The notes beneath the pieces were generated by a model, which was given only the letters and a program-made list of their open reading frames with translations, made no database searches and was not told the origin of the DNA. The position numbers and the translations under genes are program-made. Shown here in pieces: positions 54,120-64,000 of a stretch of 64,000 bases of DNA (position 1 is its first letter; each line of letters starts with the position of its first letter). The DNA is from Neoceratodus forsteri. Lineage: Eukaryota > Chordata > Ceratodontiformes > Ceratodontidae. The DNA lies in contig CM028131.1 of assembly GCA_016271365.2 (NCBI GenBank), positions 168,272,501 through 168,336,500 on the forward strand, in the 5' to 3' direction.

Positions 54120-56812
54120 GTAACCATGCTTGCACTGAAAATGTTGCTGAGAGTGTTCCATGATGCCATGGGTCAGGAAGGTGTTGTTCTTACTTGCTGG
54201 GCCGAGGCAATTATCTCAGTTTTACCCAAGCCTCAAAAGGACACCTCATTTTGTACTTCTTATAGGCTGATTTCCATTCCAAACATGGATTATAAATTGC
54301 TCACTGCTATCATTACCCAGAAGTTCAAGCGTGTGCTACCAGGTCTGATTTACCTTGATCAGGCGGGGCTTGTCCCGGGCCGTCAAACTCAGTACAATCT
54401 CTGTCGCATGGTGCACATCATTGACAGGCTTCATATTTCACAGCAACTAGCAGTTTTGCTCAGTCTAGACATAGAAAAGGCCTTTGACAAGGTCTCATGG
54501 CCTTTTTTGAGGGCAGTCTTTTCTAGGTTTGGGTTCCCTGAGAAGTTAGTCCATTTTCTATTTAAGTTGTATACTAACCTGTTAGGATACATTAGAGCTA
54601 ATGGACATGTCTCCTTCTCTTTAGCTTAGGAAGGTGCACATGCCAAAGGTGCCCTCTGTCGCTCCTTTTATTTGCTTTATATATTGAACCCCTGGTTCAG
54701 GGTATTAGGGAGAATCTAGCAAGTGAGGGAGTATAACTTGGGGACTATCAGCATAAGCTGGCGTTGTATGCCGATGATGAGATGTTGTATTTAACTAAGC
54801 CAGTGGTATCATTACCAGCAGATTTTGATCACATCTCCCATTTTGCAGATCTTTCCAGTTATACCCTAAATACCACTACAATGGAGGTATTAAAATTTAA
54901 CTATGATGTCCCACAGTCCCTGCGGAATAGGCATCGCATGAGATGGGATCTCCCGTTCTTAAAGTATCACAAACTTTGTTTATTGTCTTTGGTATTGCAC
55001 CTTTTCCAGCTAAATTTCCCCCCTTTGGTTACGTACATGAAGCAAGATATACATAGGTGGTCATTACATCCCATTTCTCTTTATGACCATATCCAATCTC
55101 TGAAAATGAATGTCTTGCCTTGATTTTTGTTTTTATTTCAGTGTGTCCCTTGCGAAGGCTCTGTAAAAGATTTGGAATCATGGCAAGGGATGTTTATGAA
55201 GTATATTTGACAAGCTAAAAAGCCCAGAATTGGCTGACAAATATTATTTCTTCCTAAACACTTATGCGGTCTTGCAGTCTCTTGTTTGGCTGGTTATTGA
55301 GCGGCAGCACAAATACATTTAGCTCTGCTACTTGGGAATCAGAGTTACCAAGCACACTGAAAAACTATAAATTTGAGTTTTTCTCCTTTGTCTTCCTTGT
55401 TGGTACAATGTTTGTTCTCTTCCAGGCCCGTGACTTGGGGGAGACCCAGACACCGAAGCGATGCTGGAAGGCTGTAAATGGGGATTTGGTCGGGGCGTCA
55501 CTGGGTTCCACTTATGGAAATATCAAGGGTGGGTGACTGATCAATTATTCCATCCCACACAAACCAATTGTTGGTTTCGTAACATAACCTCTAAGGGCAT
55601 ATTTTCCCCTTGGCAGTAACTGCAGGGGGGGATCTGTTGTTTCTTTTGAGACAGCTCAACTTAAATTTGGGTGGGGGGCCACAGGACCGAATAAGGTACT
55701 ATCAACTTAGGGATTACATTCTGTCCCTTCAGGGGAGACATATTTACAATGATGAGAGTTCTTTGTCTGGTCCACAATTTGAAGTTAAGTGGAATTCAGG
55801 GTCGGGGGGAAGGCCATTTCGATGTTATATGCTAATTATATTTCAGATTTTCAGCAATCCCCTGGAAAAATTAGTTAAAAATGGGAGCAAGAATTGGCTA
55901 TTAAAACTGAAGAATCACATTGGCTACAAACATGGAAACAGACATGGCAGACTACCTCCTCCCTGAGATAGAGGGAATTTCTTTGGAAGCTTTGCATTAG
56001 GTATTTTTGAGTCCCAGCGGTGGTATCCAAATAGTCTCCATCTATGTCAGCAGCTTGCTGGAAGGGTTATGCAAAAAGGACTAACCTTGCAGACTCATAT
56101 TTTTTTTTGGGGTCCTGTGTGGTCCTTCAATTATTTAAGTCCACCATACTGGGACACCAGCAGGCCATATTTGGTTTGAACTCACAACCTAGTTCTGTGA
56201 ACCTTCTTTTATGTGTTCCACCGGGTGGGGTGATGGGTAAACAGACTAAGTACTTGTGGAACATATTATAGGTGGCAGCTTTTAAAGCAATCACTCGAAA
56301 CTGACTTTCTCCTCATCCCCTGAGCAGTACAGACTGGAGGGAGATAGTTACTGCAATTTACCCTCTAGGAAGAATTAATTTCTCACTCCAACAGAGGACT
56401 TCACAGTTTCAAAACAGATGGTCAAGATGGATTCTTTATGAAGGTTCCCTTACTCCTAATTCACAGTGTGTTATTTTTCTTGAGTGTTAATGTCATTTTG
56501 GAGTTGTGGGGGATCAGGCTATCTCACCTGTTGTTATTTAACCCTCTGGAGAGTACGTTATGTGGATTACCAATACTTTTGGGTTTCCCATCCCCAGTGC
56601 ACATCTTTTTATATGCCATCAAGATTTGTATTTCTTTTTTCTTTGTTACAGGTTAAGCTGCATTCTCATTATTTTGTTATATTGTTTTCCCTTTTTCTTT
56701 ATTGCCGTTGTGATTTAATTCTTATAGTTAGGCTAATTAATATGAAGTTTAATATTTATGTAAGTTTTATGATGTACCAGATTCTAGAGCAAAAAGGAAA
56801 GGGCCAAAAAAA
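54120..56812 (+). mobile_element. 5'-truncated L1-like LINE (+)
   Basis: Starts within the RT fingers of an L1-like ORF2 and runs to a non-coding 3' end near 56812, where a CR1 begins in the same orientation. The endonuclease and ORF1 are absent. Many stops occur after 54630. No clear poly-A or target duplication is seen. Confidence 0.85.
54126..55130 (+). pseudogene. L1-like RT domain fragment
   Basis: An open stretch of 167 codons (54126-54629) holds ISVLPKPQKD, LISIPNMDYKLLTAIITQKF, LDQAGLVPGRQTQYNLCR and motif A LLSLDIEKAFDKVSWPF. After a stop and shift, MYADDEMLYLTKP (54764) preserves the catalytic YADD box. The thumb region RWSLHPISLYDHIQSLKMNV follows at about 55050. Endonuclease is absent and the remainder to 56460 is scattered C-terminal sequence. 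Confidence 0.92.
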
Positions 56813-57694
56813 TTAGCTGGTTAAGTAAAGGGGTCTTAGAAATGGTGAGGGCTAAAAAAGCAGAATTCAGGAAATACAAGAAATCTGGGAAGGGGAGGAT
56901 AAGGAGGAGCATGTGAAGAGGTCCGAGGAAGTTACCAGGGGAGTTAGAGCAGCTAAGGCTTCCAGAGAATTGAGGCTGGTGCAGGGCATTAGGGATGGGG
57001 AAAAGGACTTCTTCAGATACATACGGGAGAGAAGGAGCTGCAAGAACCAGATAGTAAGGATCAGGAAGGATGGGGTGGTGGGTGGGCAGAGAAAAGGGGT
57101 GGATCAAGCAGAAGCACTGAATGAGTACTTCTGTTCTGTATTTATAAGAGAGAAAGGAGGGCAGCTACTGTAGGTAGTGGGCAGGGGGGAGAGGGGTTAA
57201 CCGATGGGGTGATCACTGAGGTTAGGGTAATGGAGGGGTTAAGGGCTCTGAGGGTGGATAAGGCAGCAGGACTTGATGGCATAGACCCCAGGGTGTTGAA
57301 GAAAATGGCCAAGATCCTGGCTGGACTGCTGGCAGAACTATTCAATACCTACCTGGACACAGGGTGCAAACTGTATGACTGGAGGATGGCCCACATGGTA
57401 CCTATCCATAAAAATGGACCAAAGGATGAGCTGGGTAATTACAGGCAGAACAGCTTAACTTCCAACATGGGGAAGATGATGGAGACAATACTTATGGAAA
57501 GGCTGGTGACCTATGTGGAAGACAGTGGGCTCCAGGACAGTTACCAGCATGGATATTTGTCTCCGGAAAATCTTGCCAGACGAACTGAGTAGAGTATTAC
57601 CACTGGGTCATAAGGGAATTGGACAAGGGCCATATGGTGGATGTCATATACTTGGACTTCAGTAAGGCCTTTGATTCGGTGCCACATGGGAGGT
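56813..57694 (+). pseudogene. CR1 ORF2 fragment (linker and RT), interrupted by L1
   Basis: Linker 56840-57175 (LRLVQGIRDGEKDFFRYIRE, ALNEYFCSVF), then RT 57209-57592 with LRALRVDKAAGLDGIDPRVL, DWRMAHMVPIHKNGPKDELG and SNMGKMMETILMERLV. After a stop comes motif A YLDFSKAFDSVPH (about 57650-57690). The sequence is closely related to CR1 element 2 but in the opposite orientation. It ends at the L1 3' end at about 57695. Its continuation would lie beyond the window. Confidence 0.92.
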
Positions 57695-58351
57695 TTTTGC
57701 AGTTAATCTTTTTATTAGGAGATTTCAGATTATGACATATGTAGAACCATTAGACCAAATGGCTGACAAAGTGGTTACAAACATGCCACTTAATACAAAC
57801 AGCCGAGGCACCATAAAAACAACCATATCATGCTGGTGTATATGTATTACAACTGGCTTAACAAAGTATTAACTGTGAAGCATCATTAAACCTGGAAAAT
57901 CCTACCATGGGTATACTAAGAAAATCCAGAGAAAGGTATTTACTCACTTTAAAAAGGCGGGCTCAAGAACGATAAAGCATCTTCACATATGGTGTAGAAA
58001 CTTGCTTTTGGGGGGGACCTGTATGACCATCTGGAGGTGGGACACTCAAGATAGCTATAAAGAAAAGCCATTGCAGTCTTTTGACAATTAATCAACCATT
58101 ACTACTAGGGTGGTCATGGGGGTTTCAGTTTTATCCTTCGAATATCTGGAGGGCAAGGCATGGTTACTGTGGTCAACATAGGTTAAATAAGAGGCCCAAA
58201 GTGCTTCAAACTTGTTATAACACTGGTTTTTAACACAAGATATCCTGGCCAGGATGGCCAACCTTTCTATGGCACTGAGCCACCTCTACCAGGGATGGAA
58301 CCTAGGGCTCGGCCGTGATGATAAGACGGGGCTATACTATAATTTAGAGGC

Positions 58352-59388
58352 TCATATGAGCCACAGTGTAGAGGCTTTGAGGAGAGTGAGAACCTCGGGT
58401 ATAAGGTCTAATAGCCAAAGACCAGGATCTGCTGGAAGAGACGTCTTTAAGATAAGGGAACAATGTAGGATTACTGCCTCCCAATAGGACTTCAAAGGAG
58501 TACATGACCACAGGATGTGAAGCAGATCCACGTCTGGGTCCTCACATCTGCAACAGCAGTCAAAGGAGAGAAGATCCATCTTGTTTAGCTGGGACAGGGT
58601 ATAGTACCAGAGATGCAGTATTTTATTCTATAAAAGAAGGCTTTGGGGAATTCAGCAGGCCTGGTGAGTTCTCAGCCAGCACTGTCGCCACTGTAGATCA
58701 ATAATGGTGATCTGTAATGCGGTGGCCCACTTGGTTTTGGCCGGCAGAGAGGGGTTGGGAGCACTATCTGTTTGAAATCTCTGTATAAGACCAGCTCTAC
58801 CTCTGGAATGCATAATTCAGTCATCTATAGGAAGAGAGGGTTTAACAACTTTACATTTTATACAAGTGACACAGGTGCATCTTTTCTTAATCCAAGACTG
58901 GTATAGGCTTCTCATCTGAAGGTATTTCCAAAAATCACTGTGGGGGAGGCCATACCTGTTTTGCAAACCCTGGAACGAGTCCATGTCTGAGTGTTCTGGG
59001 GATCTCAAGTCCCCAGTGCAAAGTATTCCTTTAGAGGCCCAGTCCACCCAGTTCACAGGCGATTTATTAATACAGAGGCTGGGGTTATTCCAGAGAGGGG
59101 TATGATTTCCCAAGCCAAGGCATCGAGAGATTTTGAGCCCCAGTTTTTGCCAGGCTTGATGTGCATGATGGATGGAGATCCAGGCCTTGTGCGCCTTTGG
59201 AAGTTAGTGAGGTACCCGCGTGGAAACCGAAGGGCCCTGCAAGAGATCTCTTTCAATTTGGGACCATGCCGGAGAGAGAGGAAGTGACAGGGACCCTCCT
59301 CCTTTACGGTCTTTGCCACTATAAAAGCTATGGAGTACTGAGAGAAGTCAGGTAGGTTCCAGCCTCCCCTCAGGTTTTGAGCCCTCAA
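58352..59388 (-). pseudogene. L1 ORF2 C-terminal region
   Basis: Includes GGWNLPDFSQYSIAFI (59350), the region after the thumb, then WIKKRCTCVTC (about 58880) and the knuckle CCCRCEDPDVDLLHILWSC (58510-58560). Three phases are used. Confidence 0.88.
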
Positions 59389-59460
59389 TTTAGCTCTACT
59401 AAATCTAGGTATGTGCGAACCCCATAAAAAGGAACTGATCAGAGTGTTCAGCTTTTGATT

Positions 59461-61030
59461 TCATGCATCGGAAAGAAGAAAGGGAATATGGGATAATAGG
59501 TGGTATACTCTAGGTGCAAGCATCATTTTGATCGCGGCAATCTTGCCTGCCAGGGAAAGGTGCAAATGAGCCCATCTGTTCATGGCAGATTGTAGTTTGG
59601 TCACAAGGGGTTTAAAGTTTATGTCCATTAAGGACGAGAGTTTGGAGGTAAGCCGAATGCCCAGGTATGTTATTTTGGATCTTGCCCAGGCCAGACCTTG
59701 GGAATCCACAACAGCTGATGTAGTAAGAGCATTAAGAGGGAGGAGTTCAGACTTTGCTAGATTGATGTTCAAGCCTGACATCTAACCGAATGTTTGTAAT
59801 GTTGAAAGGATGTGTGGTAGGCTGTGTGGTAGGTCAGAGGTCAGGATCAGGCAGTCATCGGCATACAACTTAGTGATATAACGTTTGTCCTTAACCTGAA
59901 GTTCATGTATATGAGGGTGATTTCTGAGGGCTGCCATGAGGGGTTAAATAGCTAAAACAAGAAGTAGGGGGGATAATGGGCATCCTTGTCTGGTCCCTCT
60001 CTGTAGACAGTATTGGTAAGGACCCTGGCGGTAGGGCAGGCATAAAGAGTCTTTATCCAAGTTGTAAAGTACGGGCCAAAGTTAAAAGTGTTCATGACTG
60101 CGAATAAATATTCCCATCCTACCGTGTCAAAGGCCTTCTCAAAGTTAATTGTAACTGCTGCCGCTGGGGTAGGGAGGGCGGCCGCTATCTGTATTAGGGG
60201 TGCTGGAGCCCGGATATGATCTGAGCTGATTCGACCCTTAACAAACCCCACCTGCGAAGGGTGAATAATCTCTGGAAGGAATTCCTCCAGTCTAGTGGCC
60301 AAAACCTTGGCCAGAATCTTGGCATCAGTATTGATTAAAGAAATAGGCCTGAAACTAGAGGGGAGGGAGAGATTTTACCCTCTTTTGGTAGTATGGTAAT
60401 TATGGCCTCAAATAGGGTAGGAGGGAGCTGCCCACACGAGTGTGCCTCATTTAACATGTTCGCCAGGGGGCTGTAATCAAAGGCTGAACTAGTTTGTAAA
60501 AATCCACTGAAAAACCATCCCCCCCCAGGTGCTTTATGAGGAGCCATCTCAATAATGGCTCTGCCAATTTCTGCCTTTGTTATGGGTTGGTCTAGTGTGG
60601 CTTTCTGTGAGTCAGAAAGCTTAGCGAGAGGCAAGGGCTCAATAAATTGAGTGTAAGACTCACCGTCCCAACAATCATGGGAAGAGTAAAGAATTTTATA
60701 GAACTCGGTCATAGTGTTATTAATAGAGGTGGGGTTCATGGAGAGCTTCCCTGACCCGTCCCTTAGGCTGGTGATAGCTCTTTCAGCTTGCCTTTGTTTT
60801 AGCCTGTAGGCCAGCAACTTACTAGCCTTTTCACCCTCAGCTTGGTAACTGTGCTGGGTTCTGTGACTATAGAGCTCGGCCTTCCTGCTGACCAGCGTAT
60901 TGATTTTTAAACGGGTGGCAACCAGATCAGTTAAAACTGTCGGTGTCTGAAGTACTGAGGGCTTCACTTTATACTTAGCCTCCATATCTTTTAAAGTGTT
61001 CTTTAGCAGGAGAAGTTCCTGGTCCCTCAT
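59461..61030 (-). pseudogene. L1 ORF2 reverse transcriptase
   Basis: Blocks: a pre-RT helix KNTLKDMEAKYKV (about 61010), IIEMAPHKAPGGGWFFSGFL (60500-60560), AIITILPKEGKISP (about 60400), IIHPSQVGFVKGRISSDHIR (60215-60270), motif A TINFEKAFDTVGW (60110-60150), and KLYADDCLIL with the YADD box at 59854-59865. The downstream block is SGLNINLAKSELLPLNALTT (59461-59781). The catalytic box is intact, but at least three frame changes separate the parts. Confidence 0.92.
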
Positions 61031-61227
61031 GTTCTGCCTATATGAGGCGAAGCTAATGATACCTCCCCTAATAGTGGCCTTGTAGGCCTCCCAAGTGCTT
61101 GCAGCTAAGGCAGAAGAAGGGGGATTGTGAAGGAAAAATTATTTTGTAGCCACCTGAAGCCACTGGGTGAAGTCCTTATCATACAGCAGGAGGGGATCCA
61201 GCCTCCACAGTAGTGATTTGGAGATTT

Positions 61228-61986
61228 TTAGAGTGGGTACGAAGGTAAGGGAGAAGGGGCATGATCGGAGATATACATTTGGAAAATAACTACCCTACAG
61301 GCGGCCTTAGAGATGTTAGGAGAAATAATCCAATAATCCAATCTACTAGCCATTTGGCGGGGTGCAGAGAAAGAGGAGAAATCTTTTACTGAAGGATTCA
61401 ATACCTTCCACACATTGGACAGCTGATGCAGAGAAATAAGATCTTGCAGTGCCTACTGTGCTCTGCAACGGGGCTCTGGTCTGGAATTGGATCTATCCAG
61501 AAGGCTGTCCATTACCAGATTAAAGTTACGTCCCATGAGCAACTCAGGATTGTCATATGATATATCCATGAGTTTTTGTGAAATAGAGTAAAAAAATTCG
61601 GGAGAATCCTTGTTGGGACCATATATATTTGCAAGGATCAGGGGGCCAGAGGGTGTAGAGACCTTCAGAATGATCCACCTACCATATCCCCCTCTGTAAA
61701 CCTCTTTAGCCTGCCATTGCAGTGATTTATGTAACAAAATGGATACATCCCGTTTGACCGATTTTGCCGTGCAATGAGCTTCTGCACCTACCCAATCCCT
61801 CACCAGCTTCACAACTTCTTTGGAACTTAATTTAGACTCTTGTAAAAAAGTGACTTGGGTGCCAAATTTTTTTAGCCAGGACAGTACCGCTTTTCTCTTT
61901 ATGGAAGAATTTAAACCACTGACATTCCAAGTAGTGGTTGTGATATCTGAAAACTTAGCCATTGTCAGGATGTTTCCATTTTGCAT
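61228..61986 (-). pseudogene. L1 ORF2 endonuclease
   Basis: 61453-61986 reads TTTWNVSGLN (Asn kept), TFLQESKLSS (Glu kept) and LANIYGPNKDSPEFF. The usual GGDFN is MGRNFN, so the catalytic Asp is lost. 61228-61413 has ASRLDYWIIS and YISDHAPS. A frame change separates the two. The likely start is the second Met (about 61962), just before KFSDITTTT. Confidence 0.9.
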
Positions 61987-61989
61987 GCC

Positions 61990-63570
61990 AACAACTATAA
62001 ATAAACATTGTTGCTAAGTAGATTGTTAGCTGAAAGCTAATATGAATATTCCAATAACTAAATAAGGGTCCCCACCCTAACTTAAGCAGCCCAACAGGCC
62101 TAATCAGGGCCATAACATGTTCTTGGCAGGTCCTAATAAACACTGAAATCACGTTCATAACTATCGGTAAACATGACAGGACAAAGAAGAGAAAAGGAAA
62201 CCTATATACCACCCTGGAGTTTCCCGGATGTTTCCAGAGTACCAACGCAAACCAGGGGGTTAGGTTAGGTAAGTTAAAGAGCAGCTCCTCGGCTGAGAGG
62301 TAGGTCAGCATGCTGAACAGACGCTGAGGTGCCTCACCAAGGACAGAGTGGAGGGTGTAGTCTGTTTTCCATCAGGGAGGAGGCAAACGCACCATCGACT
62401 CCCAATGGCCCAAGACTATACACGGGGTGGGGGGGAATGGGAATAACCTGTGGGATTAGGATCGCACAAGGAGGATAGCACTGTACGTACATCTCTAGCC
62501 ATCAAAAACATAGTAAAGGGGGTGCCAGTTCTCCATATCCTGGAACAAATACACCCACACCAACCCTAAACTAGCTTTCACCAATGGGTAGAAAGAGCAA
62601 GGAGACCCAGACTGTATTGAGAATTATAATGACATTAATATTCTTTCAGCTTAGTAAAGAAAAGAAAATAAATACCTCTACCAGAATGGGAGGTGCCATT
62701 AACTATACATTGCAATGTCACAAATTCTATCACCATGGTGATATCATTGCAATATCAGGGCCCCTAGAGTGTAAGAATGAGAGGGACAGTCATAATCCAG
62801 ACATCCCTTGAAATATAGCAGCTACTAACACCAGTGGGCTTGTGCCTGGAAATAACTCCATAGTAAACCTTCTGAAGCCATATTAGCTCCCAATAAGTCT
62901 CAGGCTTTAAACATATTCCATAGGGCAACATACTACAGACAGCCCACATTCTATAAATTCTTACTCTACTCCACATGAGAGCTATCCCCTGAGTGCCAGA
63001 GCACCTTATGTGTAATAGGCAGCAGCCCCGATCTGCGGGAGAAGCATCGGGGATTAAAATCTCAGAAAAGTTACATGGTAACATGTCAGAGGCTTGTAAT
63101 ATGGAGCTAAATCAAAACCCCTCATCCGAAATCATGCAGGAACCTGCAGACAATTAAAAACTAAACAGAACAAAGGGGCGACAACCACTGATGCTACATA
63201 GTGTAGTAGCAGGGCTACCCTGTAAAGCGCATAACAGCAATAACTCCTCAATGGAGGAGATTAACATAAAACTAGGAGCCCAACTATTTACATTTTAATC
63301 GCAGATCAGGCCGGACTGTACACAGCACATTTAACCCAGGACCTGAACGTCATTTGCGAGTCACAGAGAGCGAGTGGTGCAGCTGGAGAAGGAATGGAGA
63401 AAAGGGGCTGGGGCTCATAGTAATGGGGACTCAGCGTACATCACACAAGGTGGATGTTACGGCCTAGCCCTAGGAAAGGAGGCATTACTCGAAGGACAAG
63501 CTAGGGAAGCCCTGGATTTACAGCTGCCCCATATACCACAGCAAAACATTTGACAAAATTACATAACCCT
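61990..63570 (-). other. spacer of the right-hand L1, no recognised gene
   Basis: No domain is recognised on either strand. The position corresponds to the inter-ORF region of the element at 41285-47379, possibly with decayed ORF1 sequence. Confidence 0.45.
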
Positions 63571-63577
63571 GGGACCT

Positions 63578-63990
63578 TTACCCATCTTGCGGCTTCACCA
63601 ATAAAGAAGTTGAGCTCCTGTCCTCCTGTGGGCTCCGAGGTTCAACTGCCCAGTCTGTCTCAAAGGGAACCCTTTCAGCCAGCCCCTCGGCATTGTCCAG
63701 GCAGAGTACATCTTCATGGCTGGTGCTTCTGTCGGGCATAACCAGGGCTGCTGGCAACAAATCTCTGAGTGGCTCGTATCTGTTGGACAGCTTCACAGGC
63801 ATGGAGCAGGTGGAGGAGCCATTGCTCCCTGAAGCTGGTGGGACCCGCTGCTGGCTCCTTGAGTGATTCCTTCATGATTTCTCAGTAGAAGGCAGAGAGG
63901 GCTTCCCCGACTTGCCAGGCACTTTCTTTTGTTGTCTACCCCTATGCTGCTTCTGCCACTTGGGTCTTCCAGCTGGCATGGGAGGGCATA
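63578..63990 (-). pseudogene. ORF1-like piece of the right-hand L1
   Basis: The minus strand near the edge has a basic stretch KWQKQHRGRQQKKVPGKSGK (about 63950), a stop near 63874, then SNRYEPLRDLL and an acidic region. A basic segment followed by NRYEPL fits retroelement ORF1/gag-like proteins, but no RRM or zinc knuckle is visible and the element leaves the window. Low certainty. Confidence 0.4.
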
Positions 63991-64000
63991 GAGTTTCGGC

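Larger units (their letters stand above)
57695..64000 (-). mobile_element. L1/Tx1-like LINE (-), extends beyond the window
   Basis: The 3' end at about 57697 (reversed CTAATAAAAAGATTAACTGC) lies inside the CR1 RT of 56813-57694. Upstream: C-terminus (58352-59388), RT (59461-61030), endonuclease (61228-61986), then about 1.6 kb without clear coding and an ORF1-like piece at 63578-63990. At least 6.3 kb long. Different family from the 41285-47379 element. Confidence 0.9.

Overview
The window looks like intergenic or intronic DNA from a large, repeat-rich vertebrate genome. I see no convincing host protein-coding exon, rRNA or tRNA gene. The mixture of CR1-clade LINEs (one with an esterase-type ORF1), L2-like LINEs, L1/Tx1-like LINEs, a Penelope-like element, a MIR-like tRNA-derived SINE, small inverted-repeat DNA elements and long microsatellites fits a tetrapod. 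A caecilian amphibian or a lepidosaur is my best guess, but the sequence alone cannot decide this.

Layout. 0-5 kb: unassigned DNA with a repeat tail that carries a hammerhead-like core, a long GA microsatellite, and copy A of a composite repeat of about 2-2.7 kb. 5-8.3 kb: decayed L2-like LINE. 8.3-17.3 kb: fold-back elements, a CpG-richer patch, a GT microsatellite, a CR1 3' end, a Penelope-like GIY-YIG fragment, an L2-like 3' end and two MITE-like elements. 17.3-19.8 kb: a CR1/L2-like LINE split by inverted copy D of the composite repeat. 19.8-27.2 kb: two back-to-back minus-strand CR1 elements. The second is nearly full length and has an ORF1 with a zinc-finger-like N-terminus and an SGNH-type esterase domain. 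27.6-35.2 kb: fragments of several LINEs, including a head-to-head CR1 pair that forms a hairpin of about 1.3 kb. 35.9-38.0 kb: composite repeat copy B. 39.1-41.2 kb: CR1 pieces with a nested inverted-repeat element. 41.3-47.4 kb: a full-length minus-strand L1-like element with a perfect 17-bp target-site duplication, an intact ORF1 and a frameshifted ORF2. 48-50 kb: a fold-back element with 127-bp arms, a MIR-like SINE and a pentanucleotide array. 50.1-52.5 kb: composite repeat copy C. 53.2-53.7 kb: a 74-bp minisatellite with a dimeric higher-order pattern. 54.1-64 kb: a 5'-truncated L1 (+), then a CR1 (+) interrupted by another L1 (-) that runs off the window.

The candidate for something undescribed is the composite repeat (copies A, B, C forward; D reversed). 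Each copy has the same non-coding architecture: in B and C a 5' block with a conserved 30-bp hairpin, then a GC-rich subrepeat block, a tandem array of units of about 298 bp with a conserved small hairpin, and a short 3' tail. One copy interrupts a LINE, so the family appears to move or be copied as a unit. All coding traces in the window belong to retroelements, and nearly all are broken by stops and frameshifts.
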